64,000 bases of DNA, taken from Sipunculus nudus. Taxonomy: Eukaryota; Annelida; Sipuncula; Golfingiida; Sipunculidae. Below the pieces are notes generated by a model, which was given only the letters and a program-made list of their open reading frames with translations, was not told the DNA's origin and made no database searches. Both the position numbers and the translations under genes were made by a program. Positions 48,889-60,071 of this stretch are shown piece by piece. Location: assembly GCA_026874595.1 (NCBI GenBank), contig CM049310.1, positions 1,054,001-1,118,000 on the forward strand, given 5' to 3'. Position 1 is the first letter of the stretch, and every line of letters begins with the position of its first letter.

Positions 48889-50774
48889 AGCTCAGCTGAC
48901 TATAAGTCATCTGAGCTATAGTCGTGGTCCATTGTCCGTCGTCCGTCCGTCTGTCCGTCCGTCCGTCCGTAGATGTGGCACGTTTTGAAACCGTAAGACC
49001 TAGGAATCCAAAATTCAGCATAATGTTAGATGTCCCCAAGATCTCCTACCAAGCCGAAAACTGGGTCTTTGCGACTTCGTTCCTTTGAAAAATAATGGAA
49101 AAACCTCAATTTTTTATTAAAATCCTATTTTCACACTTCAGGACTGCCTAATATCAAAACCACTAATCTGTTTTTCCTCATATTTACCATAAATATTCTT
49201 CTATATAGTTCCTATGTACATGCCAGAAATTAAGTCTGTTAAGTATAAATTCTTTAAGTTATGGGCCCAAACATAATGGACTTTGTAAAAAATCAGGAAA
49301 AATATTTACTCACTTAACATGAAAAATTTTGAAACTAGAGTCTATTTTCCCAAGTATATAACTATGTTTAATTAAGATTCAATTGTTTACCCAAAATTAG
49401 ATCTGAATTTTGTAAATTTTTTAAGTAATTAGCATAAAAATAAAATCAGTACCTTAAATTTTGCCCAACTTTGACCATGGCACGTTTTTTTCCTGTAAGT
49501 ACCATTGATTTAATTTTCACACCATGTAAACATAAATATTTAATTTGTTTAAATCTGAAATTTGGAAGTAAAAGCTTGAAAATTAAGCTAGTTAGTGATT
49601 TTTTTCTTGAGGCTCTATTGTAGTCATTTGCTTTGATTACAGATTACAGATGCAGGGTCCCACTCCAGGTCACTGGAAGTCAGCTATGCCAGGGTTTCTG
49701 ATTTGTTACAGTCACTGGGGGAGATCCCCTGCTGTGACAGGTGTACAGTTATTCTCATATCACCACCCCAATCACCCCCCCCCCCCCCCCCCGCAAACCC
49801 AACCCACCAAGTGTTATGCAGTATTGTTATTGTTTTCACTGTATCTCCTTAATTGTAATGCTGTTTCCACTCTGATATGGAAAAACTTTCCTTGAAAAAG
49901 TAATTCAAGGTGTAATCCAGAAGATGCAATGTTGTGTAATGTAGCATTTTTAAAGAAATCATTTTTCTTTTAAATGATTTTACCAGTCATAATGGAACCC
50001 ATCAGTATGCTTAAATTATGATAAAATATGAAGCACATTATGGATAAATAAAGACACAATAAAAAACTGTGAAATTTAAATCAAGTTTTTTTTTAGATAT
50101 TTATTGTTTTGCAGATTTAAAAGATATATTTTTGTGGTAAAAAATAAATAAACATTTGTATGCATGATGTGGTGTTATCTGACAAGATTGAGATTTATGA
50201 TGATGCAATTGAGAATTATGAATCAACTTTTATATTAAGATATATATGTTATATTGAAAATGTATAGAAATATAAACTTAAATTAAAAAAAAAATGAGGA
50301 TTTATTACAAACATTTGTTCATTATTATCCTGCATCAGCAGAATTTGAGATCAGGCTTTGTTTGCCATTTTTTATGTTGTTAATTAGTTATATTTCAACT
50401 GTATACATTTCATAAAAAAACATATTTAATAATATATATTATACAAAAAAAAAGATTCGATTGAACAAATGTGTAAACTACTGAAATGTCAACAGTTAAT
50501 CGAAAAGCCAACTAATGATCATGGTAATTGTACAGATCATTTGTTCACAAACTGCTCACATGCTTCAGTTTCAACATTAGGAAACACATGGTCAGGTCAC
50601 AAAATATTATTTGCAACAATTTCTTGCTCATCAATACAAACCAATCATATAAACCAACCATGGCCTTTATTACCTCTTCCTCTTACACTTTATCTCCATT
50701 TTATATTATTTTAGATTTTTACCTTCAAGGTTAACGTCAGCTGAGCACAGTGACCCATAGGTCCCTTGTTTTTT
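48889..50774 (+). mobile_element. AGCTCAGCTGA hairpin-headed repeat, nested, ~1.9 kb
   Basis: The head is at 48889-48917, with (GTCC)n/(GTCY)n to about 48972. The internal blocks are shared with 11.8, 18.6 and 43.4 kb. A poly-C run lies near 49777-49792. The tail CAGCTGAGCACAGTGACCCA TAGGTCCCTTGTTTT is at 50738-50774. The element sits inside an AGGTCA-type repeat at a T-run: host text stops at 'gcaagaccctttt' and resumes as 'ttgggtcatgaggtc', so its borders can be set by comparison with intact host copies. Confidence 0.8.
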
Positions 50775-50893
50775 GGGTCATGAGGTCAAAGGTCAAGGTC
50801 ACAGGACTCACTTATTTAAAAAGATTATGGCATCATTTGAAGCCAAGCTTTTCATCCCAAACTTTCCATCTTGCACATTTAGCTGACTTGCCA
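50775..50893 (+). repeat. Host repeat fragment between two insertions
   Basis: GGGTCATGAGGTCAAAGGTC and 'ttcatcccaaactttccatcttgcacatttagctgacttgcca' match 41625-41750. It ends in TTAGCTGACTTGCCA, the left copy of the LINE target duplication. Confidence 0.85.
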
Positions 50894-52555
50894 TGCCATG
50901 TCCGTTACACCGCTCAGGCAATAACTAGGGTTTTTACGCCGCAGTTTTACCTCTTCGGGTACCCCCCTCTTTGCACTGAGGTTGCCAGAACTGACACGCC
51001 AGCCAGCCAGGTCCAGCCCGTCCTCGCTGACCGTCCACCACCGGGGAATCCCCCAGTTATTCCCGGGAGCCTGAGCCTAGCAACCTGCCAGTGATGTCCG
51101 AGCGACACCGGCCTACCCCTGGAATTCCGTAAGTCCCGCCCTGAGCCTTGTCCCTTTCGACCAGGTACAGTTTTCGTTCGATCGGAGCCTTCTCGGGAGC
51201 CTTCTCTGGTGCTTGTGCCATCACGCTTGAGCCTTGTCCCTGCTGGTCCTACCCGGACCCCTGGTTTTTACGTCTCGGAGCCTTGTCCCTGATCCTTTCG
51301 GAATCCCCTTAACTTTTATCCACCAAACGGCTGGCTCTATAGGGCCTGGTTCCATACTGCCGGCAACAGGCTGGCCTACTCTTCTATCGAAAAACCAGTA
51401 TGGGGTCTTTTACGTGCCCGTCCCCTTCTGGACACGGGACCGCCATTTTAAGTCCTCATCCGATGGACGGCCCGTATTTTACTTTTGCAGTCACGCGCTG
51501 CATAGCTCTGGAAATTTTCTACCCCTCCCCCATTTTCTCTTGTGGGGTGATGATACTGGGGTTCCGCTTACCACTGATCTTTTGCCAGTCGAGCCACATT
51601 TTGAGGTCTTTATAGAACTTCTCTTGCTTCACCTTTTCGACATAGCCTTTGCTCAACCTTAGAATGTGATCTCTCACATACTCTATTTCTGCCTTCTCGT
51701 GAAGCACAGATACTCGGGTTCGAGACGGGAGTCTCAAGACCGTCCTTAAGGCTCTGTTTTGAAGCCGTTGAAGTGTCTTAATGTGGTGCTCTTTGGCTGA
51801 GATCAGGGCTATGCAGCCGTACGTCATAATCGGTCTGATCCCGGCTTTATAAAGATATATCAAACTTTGGGTTGACATGCCACCTGTCCCTGCTTTTAGC
51901 ACTCTTAAGCAGTTTAGTCTCGCTTTGACCCTCTGTTCGATATCCTTTATATGAGCCGCCCATGTGAGTCTCTTATCAACCGTCAGCCCCAGAAATTTTA
52001 TTTGGTCTGTGAATTGGATTGGTTCCCAGGCCAATTTCAGTTCTGGCGCTTTGCCGGCCTTACTGCCTTACAGGTGCCTACCGAACTTGCAAGCCTGCGT
52101 TTTTGCCGCGTTGACTCTTACCTGCCATTTGGCGCACCACTTGGTCACTTCGTCTAGACCTGCCTGAAGCCTGGGTACTGCTCTCTTGCTATGTGTCCAT
52201 AGCGCAGTATCGTCTGCAAATTTGCTCGTCGCCCCCGTGCGGACTCCCCCTTTCTCGGACAGGCTAGGCATGTCGTTGACGTATATGACGTAGAGCAGCG
52301 GGCTGAGAGCTGAGCCCTGTGGTGTGCCGGCGGCGGGTTCGATCTCGTGCGACTTAGCGTCACCTACTCTGACCCATAGCTTCCTGTCTCTTAGGAAGGA
52401 TGAGAGGATCCTCACAATGAGCCGTAAGTTTAGCCTGCGTTGCGATCTTGTACCTTAGACCGTCCCGCCATACTGCGTCAAAGGCTTTCTCGACGTCTAG
52501 GAATACTCTTATAGTATCACAAGATCGCTGCAGGCATTGCCCTACCGACTGTGTC
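50894..52555 (-). mobile_element. 5'-truncated Jockey-like LINE with 15-bp target duplication
   Basis: TTAGCTGACTTGCCA flanks the insert at 50879-50893 and 52556-52570. Joining the outer flanks recreates the host repeat text seen intact near 41740, so the borders are certain. The insert is GC-rich and unlike its AT-rich surroundings. On the minus strand it starts inside the RT palm and runs through a ~620-base 3' region that ends GTAACGGACATGGCA with no poly(A). That tailless end and the RT type suggest a Jockey/I-superfamily element; the clade is not resolved by eye. Confidence 0.85.
51519..52545 (-). pseudogene. Reverse transcriptase fragment of the LINE, one frameshift and one nonsense codon
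   Basis: In order on the minus strand: motif A 'FLDVEKAFDAVW' (about 52469-52505), motif B 'GTPQGSALSPLL' (52294-52329), motif C 'FADD' (52209-52220), then 'KFLGLTVDKRLTW' and 'LQRLQNRALRTVLRLP' of the thumb/post-palm region. These are the landmarks of a non-LTR reverse transcriptase. The endonuclease and N-terminal RT motifs are missing because of 5' truncation. Breaks: a one-base shift near 52438, between motif A and motif B, and an in-frame TAA at 52068-52070. Plus-strand frames over this interval are shadows. Confidence 0.88.
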
Positions 52556-52570
52556 TTAGCTGACTTGCCA

Positions 52571-53371
52571 GTATTGGGAGAGCTTAAATGAATTGGGGGT
52601 CACAAGCTCAAAGGTCAATGTCACAGGGGCCATCTGTTCACAAATTAGTTTCTAGATGATAACTTCAGTTTAGTTGACATATTGGTTTCAAACTTAACTT
52701 ATATATGGCTCACAACTAAAGTAAGAACCGTATTGATTTTGGGGTTCAAAGGTTAAGGTCACAGGACCCATTTCTTTAAAAAGAATGTGTATGCATTTCA
52801 AGCCAAACTTTTCATCACTAACCTTCCATCTTCAAGATATTGCTAACCTGCCAATAGGGGAAGATTCTAGTTGATTTTGGGGTCATAGGGTCAAAGGTCA
52901 AGGTCAAAGGGCCCATCCATTCACAAATTAGTTTGTGGATGATAATTCTGCTAGATTAGACAGATTAGCTTCAAATTTGATTTATTAATGACCCACCACT
53001 TAAGTAAATTCATTTTGATGTTCAGGGTCCAGAAATCAAAGTTGAAGGTCACAGTAGCTACATCTTTTAAAAGATTGTTGATGCACTGTAAGTCAGACTT
53101 TTCATCCCAAACTTTCCATCTTTCACACATGGCTTACTTGCCCAAAACGAGGAAATCTGTAGATTTTGAGGTTACCTGGTGAGAGGTCAAGGTCACTTTT
53201 TAAAAGATTGTTACAATAATCTAAATGCTGCAAGTTCAAGGATATAAGTTCTAAGATTTTTTGGTCACAAGGTCATTGGTTAAGGTCACAGGACTGTCAT
53301 TCTGAAAAATCTCTTTAAAAATATCCTTATAGACAAATTCAGCTGAGCGTCGAGACCCAGTGTCCCTAGTT
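52571..53371 (+). mobile_element. 3' part of the AGGTCA-type hairpin-headed repeat
   Basis: This resumes the host text after the LINE (gtattgggagagcttaaatg) and continues with about four diverged AGGTCA units. It ends with the tail AGCTGAGCGTCGAGACCCAG TGTCCCTAGTT at 53341-53371. It pairs with the fragments at 48486-48885 and 50775-50893. Confidence 0.75.
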
Positions 53372-54406
53372 ATGAAAGGCCTACATTACGATATTTAATG
53401 CAAATTATAAACAAAAGTTATATTTTATAATATAGAGGAGATGTATAGTTTTAGAAAAATAAGGGTTATATAATGAAAGGTGGTCTTGTTTGAGAGTCAT
53501 TGTGGCTTAAAAGTTGACTTTAGTGGCTCAAATATTGATCTTCTGCCATGACATTATGCATGACGTTCATGACGTCGCCAGGAAAACAAGCTATATTTTA
53601 GCAATTTATGTTATTATATATCCAATATATTGGTTATTAAACTATATATGCCTTATTCTTATATAAGTATACATTTCTTCTTATTTTAGAACCACACATA
53701 TTTGGAAAGAATGCATTAACAAATGGTAATATAGGCCTTTTATAAAAACTCCCTAAACTACACCATTACCCAACCTACAACCATGCATTTTTTGCATGGT
53801 GTCCATGAGTTCATCTGTCTAGGGTAAAATTAATCACTCATATCTCAGCAGTGGTTTGACTTACCCACTTAAATTTTGCATATGTATACATCTTGGACAG
53901 CTTTCTCGTTCACATGACAGGTGGTGTAACTTATGTTTACGTTGCAGACATATACATCTCACTCTGTTTCCCCTTATCACTCAATCCATACCTCACTTCA
54001 CCCGTACCACTCTGATTTCAGCGGATACACATAGTCGCTTGTTGACTACCCGTATTCTAGTTTACAGTTTGTCTTGATCCACATGTAAATGTAGTAGGTG
54101 ATTTATGTGTGTTTGTATGTCTGTCTAATTAAATTTAGATCTGAGGCAGGGAAATGACAATCATGTTTTGAAAGTGATCAGGATTAAAAAAAAACAGCTG
54201 TAGTTCATACACAGTACATGTACTCCTGTCCACACACTCACGTCATGGAAACTGGTACAGGTATCATATGTATGTACCTGCACTTACAGGTAACACAGGT
54301 GTGTAGATGAATATATATATATATATACATATATTAATAGCTCTCAGGGCGTGGAGCTATACTTTATGAGGACTCCTTCCTTCTTCCTCAGCGTGACTAT
54401 CGTAGT
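53372..54406. other. Unassigned sequence with a second copy of the 48.2-kb repeat
   Basis: 53785-53960 matches 48171-48485 ('gcatggtgtccatgagttc', 'cactcatatctcagcagtgg', 'gtatacatcttggacagctttc'). A short (TA)n run lies at about 54311-54325. Otherwise nothing was recognised. Confidence 0.4.
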
Positions 54407-55308
54407 GTTCATATAGATGATGAACAGACTCTCACTACATATACTGAGTTCATATAGATGATTAACAGACTCTCACTACATATACTGAGTTCATATAGAT
54501 GATGAACAGACTCTTACTACATATACTGAGTTCATATAGATGATGAACAGACTCTCACTACATATACTGAGTTCATATAGATGATGAACAGACTCTTACT
54601 ACATATACTGAGTTCATATAGATGATGAACAGACTCTTACTACATATACTGAGTTCATATAGTTGATGAACAGACTCTCACTACATATACTGAGTTCATA
54701 TAGATTATGAACAGACTCTTACTACATATACTGAGTTCATATAGATGATGAACAGACTCTCACTACATATACTGAGTTCATATAGATGATGAACAGACTC
54801 TCACTACATATACTGAGTTCATATAGATGATGAACAGACTCTTACTACATATACTGAGTTCATATAGATGATGAACAGACTCTTACTACATATACTGAGT
54901 TCATATAGATGATGAACAGACTCTCACTACATATACTGAGTTCATATAGATGATGAACAGACTCTCACTACATATACCGAGTTCATATAGATGATGAACA
55001 GATTCTTACTACATATACTGAGTTCATATAGATGATGAACAGACTCTCACTACATATACTGAGTTCATATAGATGATGAACAGACTCTTACTACATATAC
55101 TGAGTTCATATAGATGATGAACAGACTCTCACTACATACCGAGTTCATATAGATGATGAACAGACTCTCACTACATATACTGAGTTCATAAAGATGATGA
55201 ACAGACTCTCACTACATATACTGAGTTCATATAGATGATGAACAGACTCTTACTACATTTACTGAGTTCATATAGATGATGAACAGACTCTTACTACATA
55301 TACTGAGT
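54407..55308. repeat. 41-bp minisatellite, 22 copies
   Basis: The unit GTTCATATAGATGATGAACA + GACTCTCACTACATATACTGA repeats every 41 bases. GTTCAT and ATGAAC within each unit can pair as a 6-bp hairpin. Units fall into two classes, 'ctcac' and 'cttac', mixed along the array. One unit has a short deletion near 55137. Homogeneity is high. Confidence 0.97.
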
Positions 55309-55585
55309 TATAGTATCTCCCAGTAAAAGGGCATAGAAGATGTGGGGGAAAATGAGGTTTACATGGTGAGGTTCTGTAATTAATTGCTTTCAATAACAAG
55401 ATGTAGAGTACCTGTCAGTTCTCTTGAGAGAATCATTCAATTTAGATTTGTCCTTGGTGCACTCCAACAACATGCTGTGACTCAAGCCTTTATTCCCTTA
55501 GCTAAACCCAAAAAATACACTGATAAAGGCCTTCCATCAACTCATAATAAAAAATCTGAGATTAATCTTTCACATCTGATCTAAT
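55309..55585. other. Unassigned sequence
   Basis: Spacer between the 41-bp and 39-bp arrays. The 66-codon plus frame at 55384-55584 has no recognisable domain. Confidence 0.4.
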
Positions 55586-55805
55586 TAAAGCTTCCCTTCA
55601 GCTTAAGGGGACAATAATAAGGCCTTCCACAAGCTTAAACCAAAGGATACAGTAATTAAGGCCTTCCTCCAGCTTAAACTAAAGGATATGTTAATATATT
55701 AAGGCCTTCCACCAGCTTAAACCTAAGGATACAGTAATTAAGGCCTTCCACCAGCTTAAACCAAGGGATATAGTAATTAAGGCCTTCCACCGGCTTAAAC
55801 CAAAC
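55586..55805. repeat. ~39-bp tandem repeat, about 5 copies
   Basis: AAGGCCTTCCACCAGCTTAA + ACCAAAGGATACAGTAATT repeats with small indels (for example at 55620, 55660, 55702, 55740 and 55780). A degenerate unit may precede it at about 55528. Confidence 0.88.
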
Positions 55806-55878
55806 ATTACGGAAACTAATATCAACAGACCAAGTGTGATGAACATAAATTTTGTAATGGAGAAAAAAAATCAGGTTC

Positions 55879-58012
55879 TGTAACACCAGGCAGCGTGAAA
55901 TGTCTAGGGGAATGAATAAAGAAGTCAGTGGTTTTTTGTTAACAAATAACTATAATTTATTCTTAAAACAACCCTAACATTCCAATACACTAAATCAATA
56001 CAATTACACAGTACAACAGCAGTATAACAACAAATCAATACAATCACACAGTAAAATGAACAAAGTGCACAGTACCTGGATACCACCACTGTCACAGTGA
56101 TAAGTCCTTTAAAATGTTTAAGCTGGATGAAAAGTTCACACAAATTCTCTCGGAGAATAACAGTCCAATGTAAAGCTCTTGTAACAATCCAGAAAGTAAA
56201 CTGAAGACCAAATAAGATTTGTCACAAAATCCTGAAAAAAATCTATACCGTAAAATCTCCACTTAAAACCGCACTTCCGATTAAAACCGCACCCAGACTT
56301 CACCGAAATTCCAGGTGAGACACCGCGAGAGGCTCAAATACTAAGAACCCCCCTTTAAAACCGCACCAACTTTTGCTAAGGAATGATTTGACAAAAGACA
56401 CAATCAAGCTATCATCTAGAAATGAACAGGCGTAGGTTGCGACTCGGCCATTCCTATCCGCATATTATTTAAACACATCATAACACTTTTTTTGCAGGGT
56501 CACTCAAGCATGAAGTTTGGGAAGACGTAAGGGCCGATGAACCTCTGCCTGTTTATACAGATTTTATATTCCGTGCCGTATTCTTGTTTACTACCGATTT
56601 GTCATTATATTTTGGAAATAAAATATTCTGCTGATCCATTTCAAGTCACTGTATATTTTAATTCTAATTGTGATATTTTGAAATCTTAATTTTTGATGAA
56701 AATTCCATTTTCTGGAATTACTCGGAAGATTCAAATCATTTTCATTCCGGTTACTTCTGTATTATCATCGTCACATCGTACGTTGACATCGCTCCATGTC
56801 ACAATTTGCTGGTGCGTTTGAAAACATCGCTGGTCTACTTAACTAAATATCAAAGTAACTGAAGTTACCTTGTCGAGATACGCACGTATAGGAAACATGA
56901 CGCTTGAAAACGAGTGATTTTAAGGTAAAATTAAAGTGGCCAGTCCGGGTAAGCAAGTTTTTTCCAGAAGAAAGTTTCCGTGTGGGGAGCCATTTTGTCA
57001 AGGCAGTGTTCGCGCAAGGCACGATGGGACGAAATAGGTGGCTGTTCTGTTTACCACCCACAGCGTACAGCCGTTCAAAATATTCTTGGCAGAATACCAG
57101 GGCGTTTCAGCACATGGCGGCACTCAAACTTGATTTTAAAACGATTGTCTGCCATTGTGTGACTCTTTACGATGTCAGCCTTTTATTCATTTTAAGTTTG
57201 AAACAAATAATCATTGCTAAATAATGCCGCAAATGGGTTTAAAGTAGGCTTTTATTTCAATTTTGCTTGACCATGCCCAACGAAGTGGGCCGCTGTGTGT
57301 TACAGCAGGGTTGTAGTGAACGTATTATTTGGTGACAATTACCAAGATTTTATAACAAGTTATATATCACACGAAAACTAATCAGCAATATTTAATCTAT
57401 AAATAACAAATAATCGTAAATAACACATTTACACACGGCTGCCATGCATGCGAGACTGCTGCTAAGAACGGCCTTCGAAAGTTGCGATATTATCGCCCAC
57501 TCGCCGGCCAAAAAACGATGTCTGTCAGGAAGATATTCAGAAAACCCATCTAGTATAAACCGCACAGTGCTTTCAGGAAATCAACCCGATTTCAAGATCT
57601 TGAATTTCATAATTAAACCGCGGTTTTAAGTGGAGATTTTACGGTAATTGCCGCACTTATCGGAATAGGTCCCACAAACTGACATACACGCTTCTGTGTC
57701 TGCTGGAATATTCTCTCACCTCTCTAGGCTCTAAAACACAGCCCCGTACTTATAACTTCTACCTCCAGCCGAGAACCATCCATTGCTCTAACATTCTAAA
57801 GAATCGAACACAGTACACACGTTCAAAGAACACACCAGAACAAAGAACTAGGGTTCAACCAATGCGGATTAAACCGAGCCTGCAACATCTGGCCAGGCAA
57901 GGCCACTACAACACGAGCTACGCGTGGCACACAAACAAAATGCCAACAACACATGGAACATCCATGTGCACGATAAAACAATCATCTGTAAGACTGCTGC
58001 ACACAATAAACA
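55879..58012 (-). repeat. Putative 3' LTR, split by a TIR transposon
   Basis: On the minus strand the LTR would start TGTTTATTGTG directly after the polypurine tract and end GGTGTTACA at 55879, giving the usual TG...CA ends. Without the 1.4-kb insertion it would be about 735 bp. A TATA-like TTATAAGTA lies at 57748-57756 and an AATAAA polyadenylation signal at 55956-55961, in the right order for U3 and R. The distal border is a best guess because no second LTR or target duplication is visible for comparison. Confidence 0.5.
56248..57644. mobile_element. Non-autonomous TIR transposon, 1397 bp, TA target (pogo/Tigger-like)
   Basis: The ends are perfect 25-bp inverted repeats starting CCGTAAAATCTCCACTTAAA (56248-56272 and 57620-57644). 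Each is bordered by TA (56246-56247 and 57645-57646), the target duplication of Tc1/mariner-class elements. Inside the left end AAAACCGCAC is repeated directly, a style known in pogo/Tigger-like repeats. No transposase is visible. The 106-codon plus frame at 56904-57224 and the overlapping minus frame have no recognisable domain, so the interior may be unrelated captured sequence. Confidence 0.75.
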
Positions 58013-58023
58013 CTCCCCCTCCT
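58013..58023 (-). promoter_or_regulatory. Polypurine tract of the LTR retrotransposon
   Basis: AGGAGGGGGAG on the minus strand lies just before the LTR-like TGTTTATT and about 110 bases after the RNase H stop. It is the expected priming site for plus-strand DNA synthesis. Confidence 0.7.
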
Positions 58024-58133
58024 GTAAGAAAAAAAAAAGTTTTCTCAAAACTTTCTTTTTGCGATCACAATCACTAAATTATTACAACATCTCAAAACCA
58101 TCCTATTTACATAAACATCTCGTTCACAACATT

Positions 58134-58602
58134 TCATAAACATCTTGATAAGCAATCAGCAAGTACATTGTCTTTCCCTTTAATGTATTTGATTTCAAGG
58201 TTGTAATCTTGTAAAAATAAACTCCATCTCAACTGTCTTTGATTTTTACACTTGTTCATGAAAGTGAGGTAATTGTGATCACTGAAGACAATGATAGGCT
58301 TGACTGATGAAGCAACATAAACTTCAAGATGTTGCAAAGCCAAGATCAAAGCCAAACATTCTTTTTCAATAGTGGAGTAGTTTTTCTGGTTTGCATTAAA
58401 ATTCTTTTTCAATAGTGGAGTAGTTTTTCTGGTTTGCATTAAACTTTCTTGAGAAATAACAAATTGGCTGATCTATGCCATCATTGCCTTCTTGTAACAA
58501 CACAACACCAGCAGCAGTATCACTAGCATCTACAGCTAACTTAAAAGGTACATAAAAGTCTGGAGCTACCAATACTGGTGAACTTTGCAGAATTGCTTTC
58601 AA
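58134..58602 (-). pseudogene. Retrotransposon RNase H domain, broken by a 43-bp duplication
   Basis: The domain shows 'LAVDASDTAAGVVLLQ' (first catalytic Asp), 'YSTIEKE' (catalytic Glu) and 'FSDHNYLTFM' (second Asp), followed by 'KGKDNVLADCLSR', the usual gypsy RNase H ending. A 43-bp segment is tandemly duplicated (58359-58401 and 58402-58444), repeating the 'NANQKNYSTIEKE' segment and shifting the frame. The protein is therefore split into two overlapping frames. The family role is degradation of the RNA strand during reverse transcription. Confidence 0.88.
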
Positions 58603-59480
58603 ATTCTGAAATGCATTTTCACTCTGAACTTTTGATTCTTCTTAAACAAATTAGTCAAAGGTTCAGCTACAGCAGAAAAATTTGGACAAAACTTCCTGTA
58701 GTATCCAACCATACCAAAAGAACACATTATTTGCTTTTTGTTCTCTGGTCTAGGAAATGCAGAAATAGCACTTATCTTGGCATCAACAGGTTTTACCTGA
58801 CCCTGTCCTACAATATGACCCAAAATTGTTTCTTGTGCATGACAAAACTCAGATTTAACTAAGTTGATGATCAGACTTGCTTCACTGAGTCTTTCAAAGA
58901 GATCGCAAAGAATTTGCAGATGTTTCTCCCAGGTGTCACTGTACATGATGAGGTCATCAATATATGCGTCCCAGCCCTGAATGTCCTTGACAATCATATG
59001 GATGAGGCGCTGGAACGTGGCTGGCGAGTTCTTAATAGCAAACAGCATAATTTTATACTGGTACAGTCCTTGCGGCGTCACAAATGCCGACACTTTCTTT
59101 CGCTCGATCTGTCAGAGGAACTTGCCAGAATCCTTTTAGCAAGTCAAACTTGGAGACATATCTGGAGCTACCGACTCTGTCAATGCAATCATCGATCCTC
59201 AGAATAGGGAACGTGTCAGTCTTGGTGACAAAGTTCAGTTTTCAATAATCTGTGCATATACAGTAACTTCCATCAGGTTTTGGCACAAGAATACACGGTG
59301 AACTCACTGTTACTAGGTTCAATAAAATCATTGTCCAGCAAATATTGAATCTCATCCTGTAGATACATTTGCTTTTCTGGATTCAGTCTATAAGGATGTT
59401 GCTTGACTGCGCTTGCCTCGCCAACATCGACGTCATGGCACAATATGTTAGTTCCCGTGGGAATGTCACTAAACAGATGT
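58599..59480 (-). pseudogene. Retrotransposon reverse transcriptase domain
   Basis: Upstream residues include 'VKQHPYRLNP' and 'DNDFIEPSNSEF', typical of the gypsy RT fingers. Motif A 'KFDLLKGFWQVPL' has its Asp codon at 59143-59145. 'FVTPQGLYQYKIM' and 'NSPATFQRLI' correspond to motif B. Motif C 'YIDD' has its two Asp codons at 58953-58958. The second half (58599-59093) is open for 164 codons; the first half has stops and frameshifts between about 59100 and 59310. Both catalytic Asp motifs survive. The domain follows directly on the integrase tail, in the same frame across a TAA at 59480-59482. Confidence 0.9.
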
Positions 59481-60064
59481 TAATAATTCTGCAGCAGGTT
59501 CTGGAGGTCTTGTTGTTGTTGTGCGGTAAGGTGTGACAGTTTGGCATCCAGGTTATTAGGCACGTCTGAGTTTTTTAATGGTACTGTACCACACTGAATG
59601 TCTACATCACACTTACAATCAGTATCTACTTTAACTGGGCCAGGGCAAGTTTTTACACAGTTAACAGCAGGAACATTTTGTACAACATCTGATGTGCTAT
59701 TTCTGTCATAATATGGTTTTAACATGTTAACATGGCACAGTTGTTTTTTCTTACGTTTATCTGGTGTCAATAGTATGTAATTAAAATCACTGACTTTCTT
59801 GTCAAACATGTAAGGACCAAAATACCTAGCTTGCAGTGGTCTGCCAGGGATACGAAGTAAGGCAAGGACCTTTTCACCAGGCTCAAATGTCCTTCTTACA
59901 GTGTGCTTGTCATACTTTGTTTTCATTTTACTTTGTTCAGATTTTAGATTTGACTTTGCAATCTCACAAGCATTGTGTAGTTTAGTGCGAAAGTCTGAGA
60001 CATACTGCAGTAAACTAAGAGAATCAGGATTTTCACACAAGAGTTTTTCTTTAAGCAGTTTCAA
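59480..60064 (-). pseudogene. Integrase C-terminal (GPY/F-type) region and INT-RT linker
   Basis: The frame continues the integrase after a frameshift near 60070. It contains 'QSKMKTKYDKHTVRRTFEPG', 'VLALLRIPGRPLQARYFGPY' and 'CHVNMLKPYYDR', matching the GPY/F module that follows the catalytic core in gypsy integrases. A low-complexity Asp/Val/Cys-containing linker and 'TAQQQQDLQNLLQNY' then lead to a TAA at 59480-59482, beyond which RT sequence continues in the same frame. Confidence 0.85.
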
Positions 60065-60071
60065 TGGAAGT

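Noticed and set aside
51234-51662. 142-codon plus-strand frame and neighbouring plus frames
   Set aside because: They lie antisense to the LINE 3' region and RT and have no domain; GC-rich DNA keeps the opposite strand open by chance.
24474-55308. Regular short arrays (26-53 bp) that superficially resemble CRISPR arrays
   Set aside because: Units are contiguous tandem repeats without unique spacers, no cas genes are present, and the DNA is eukaryotic.
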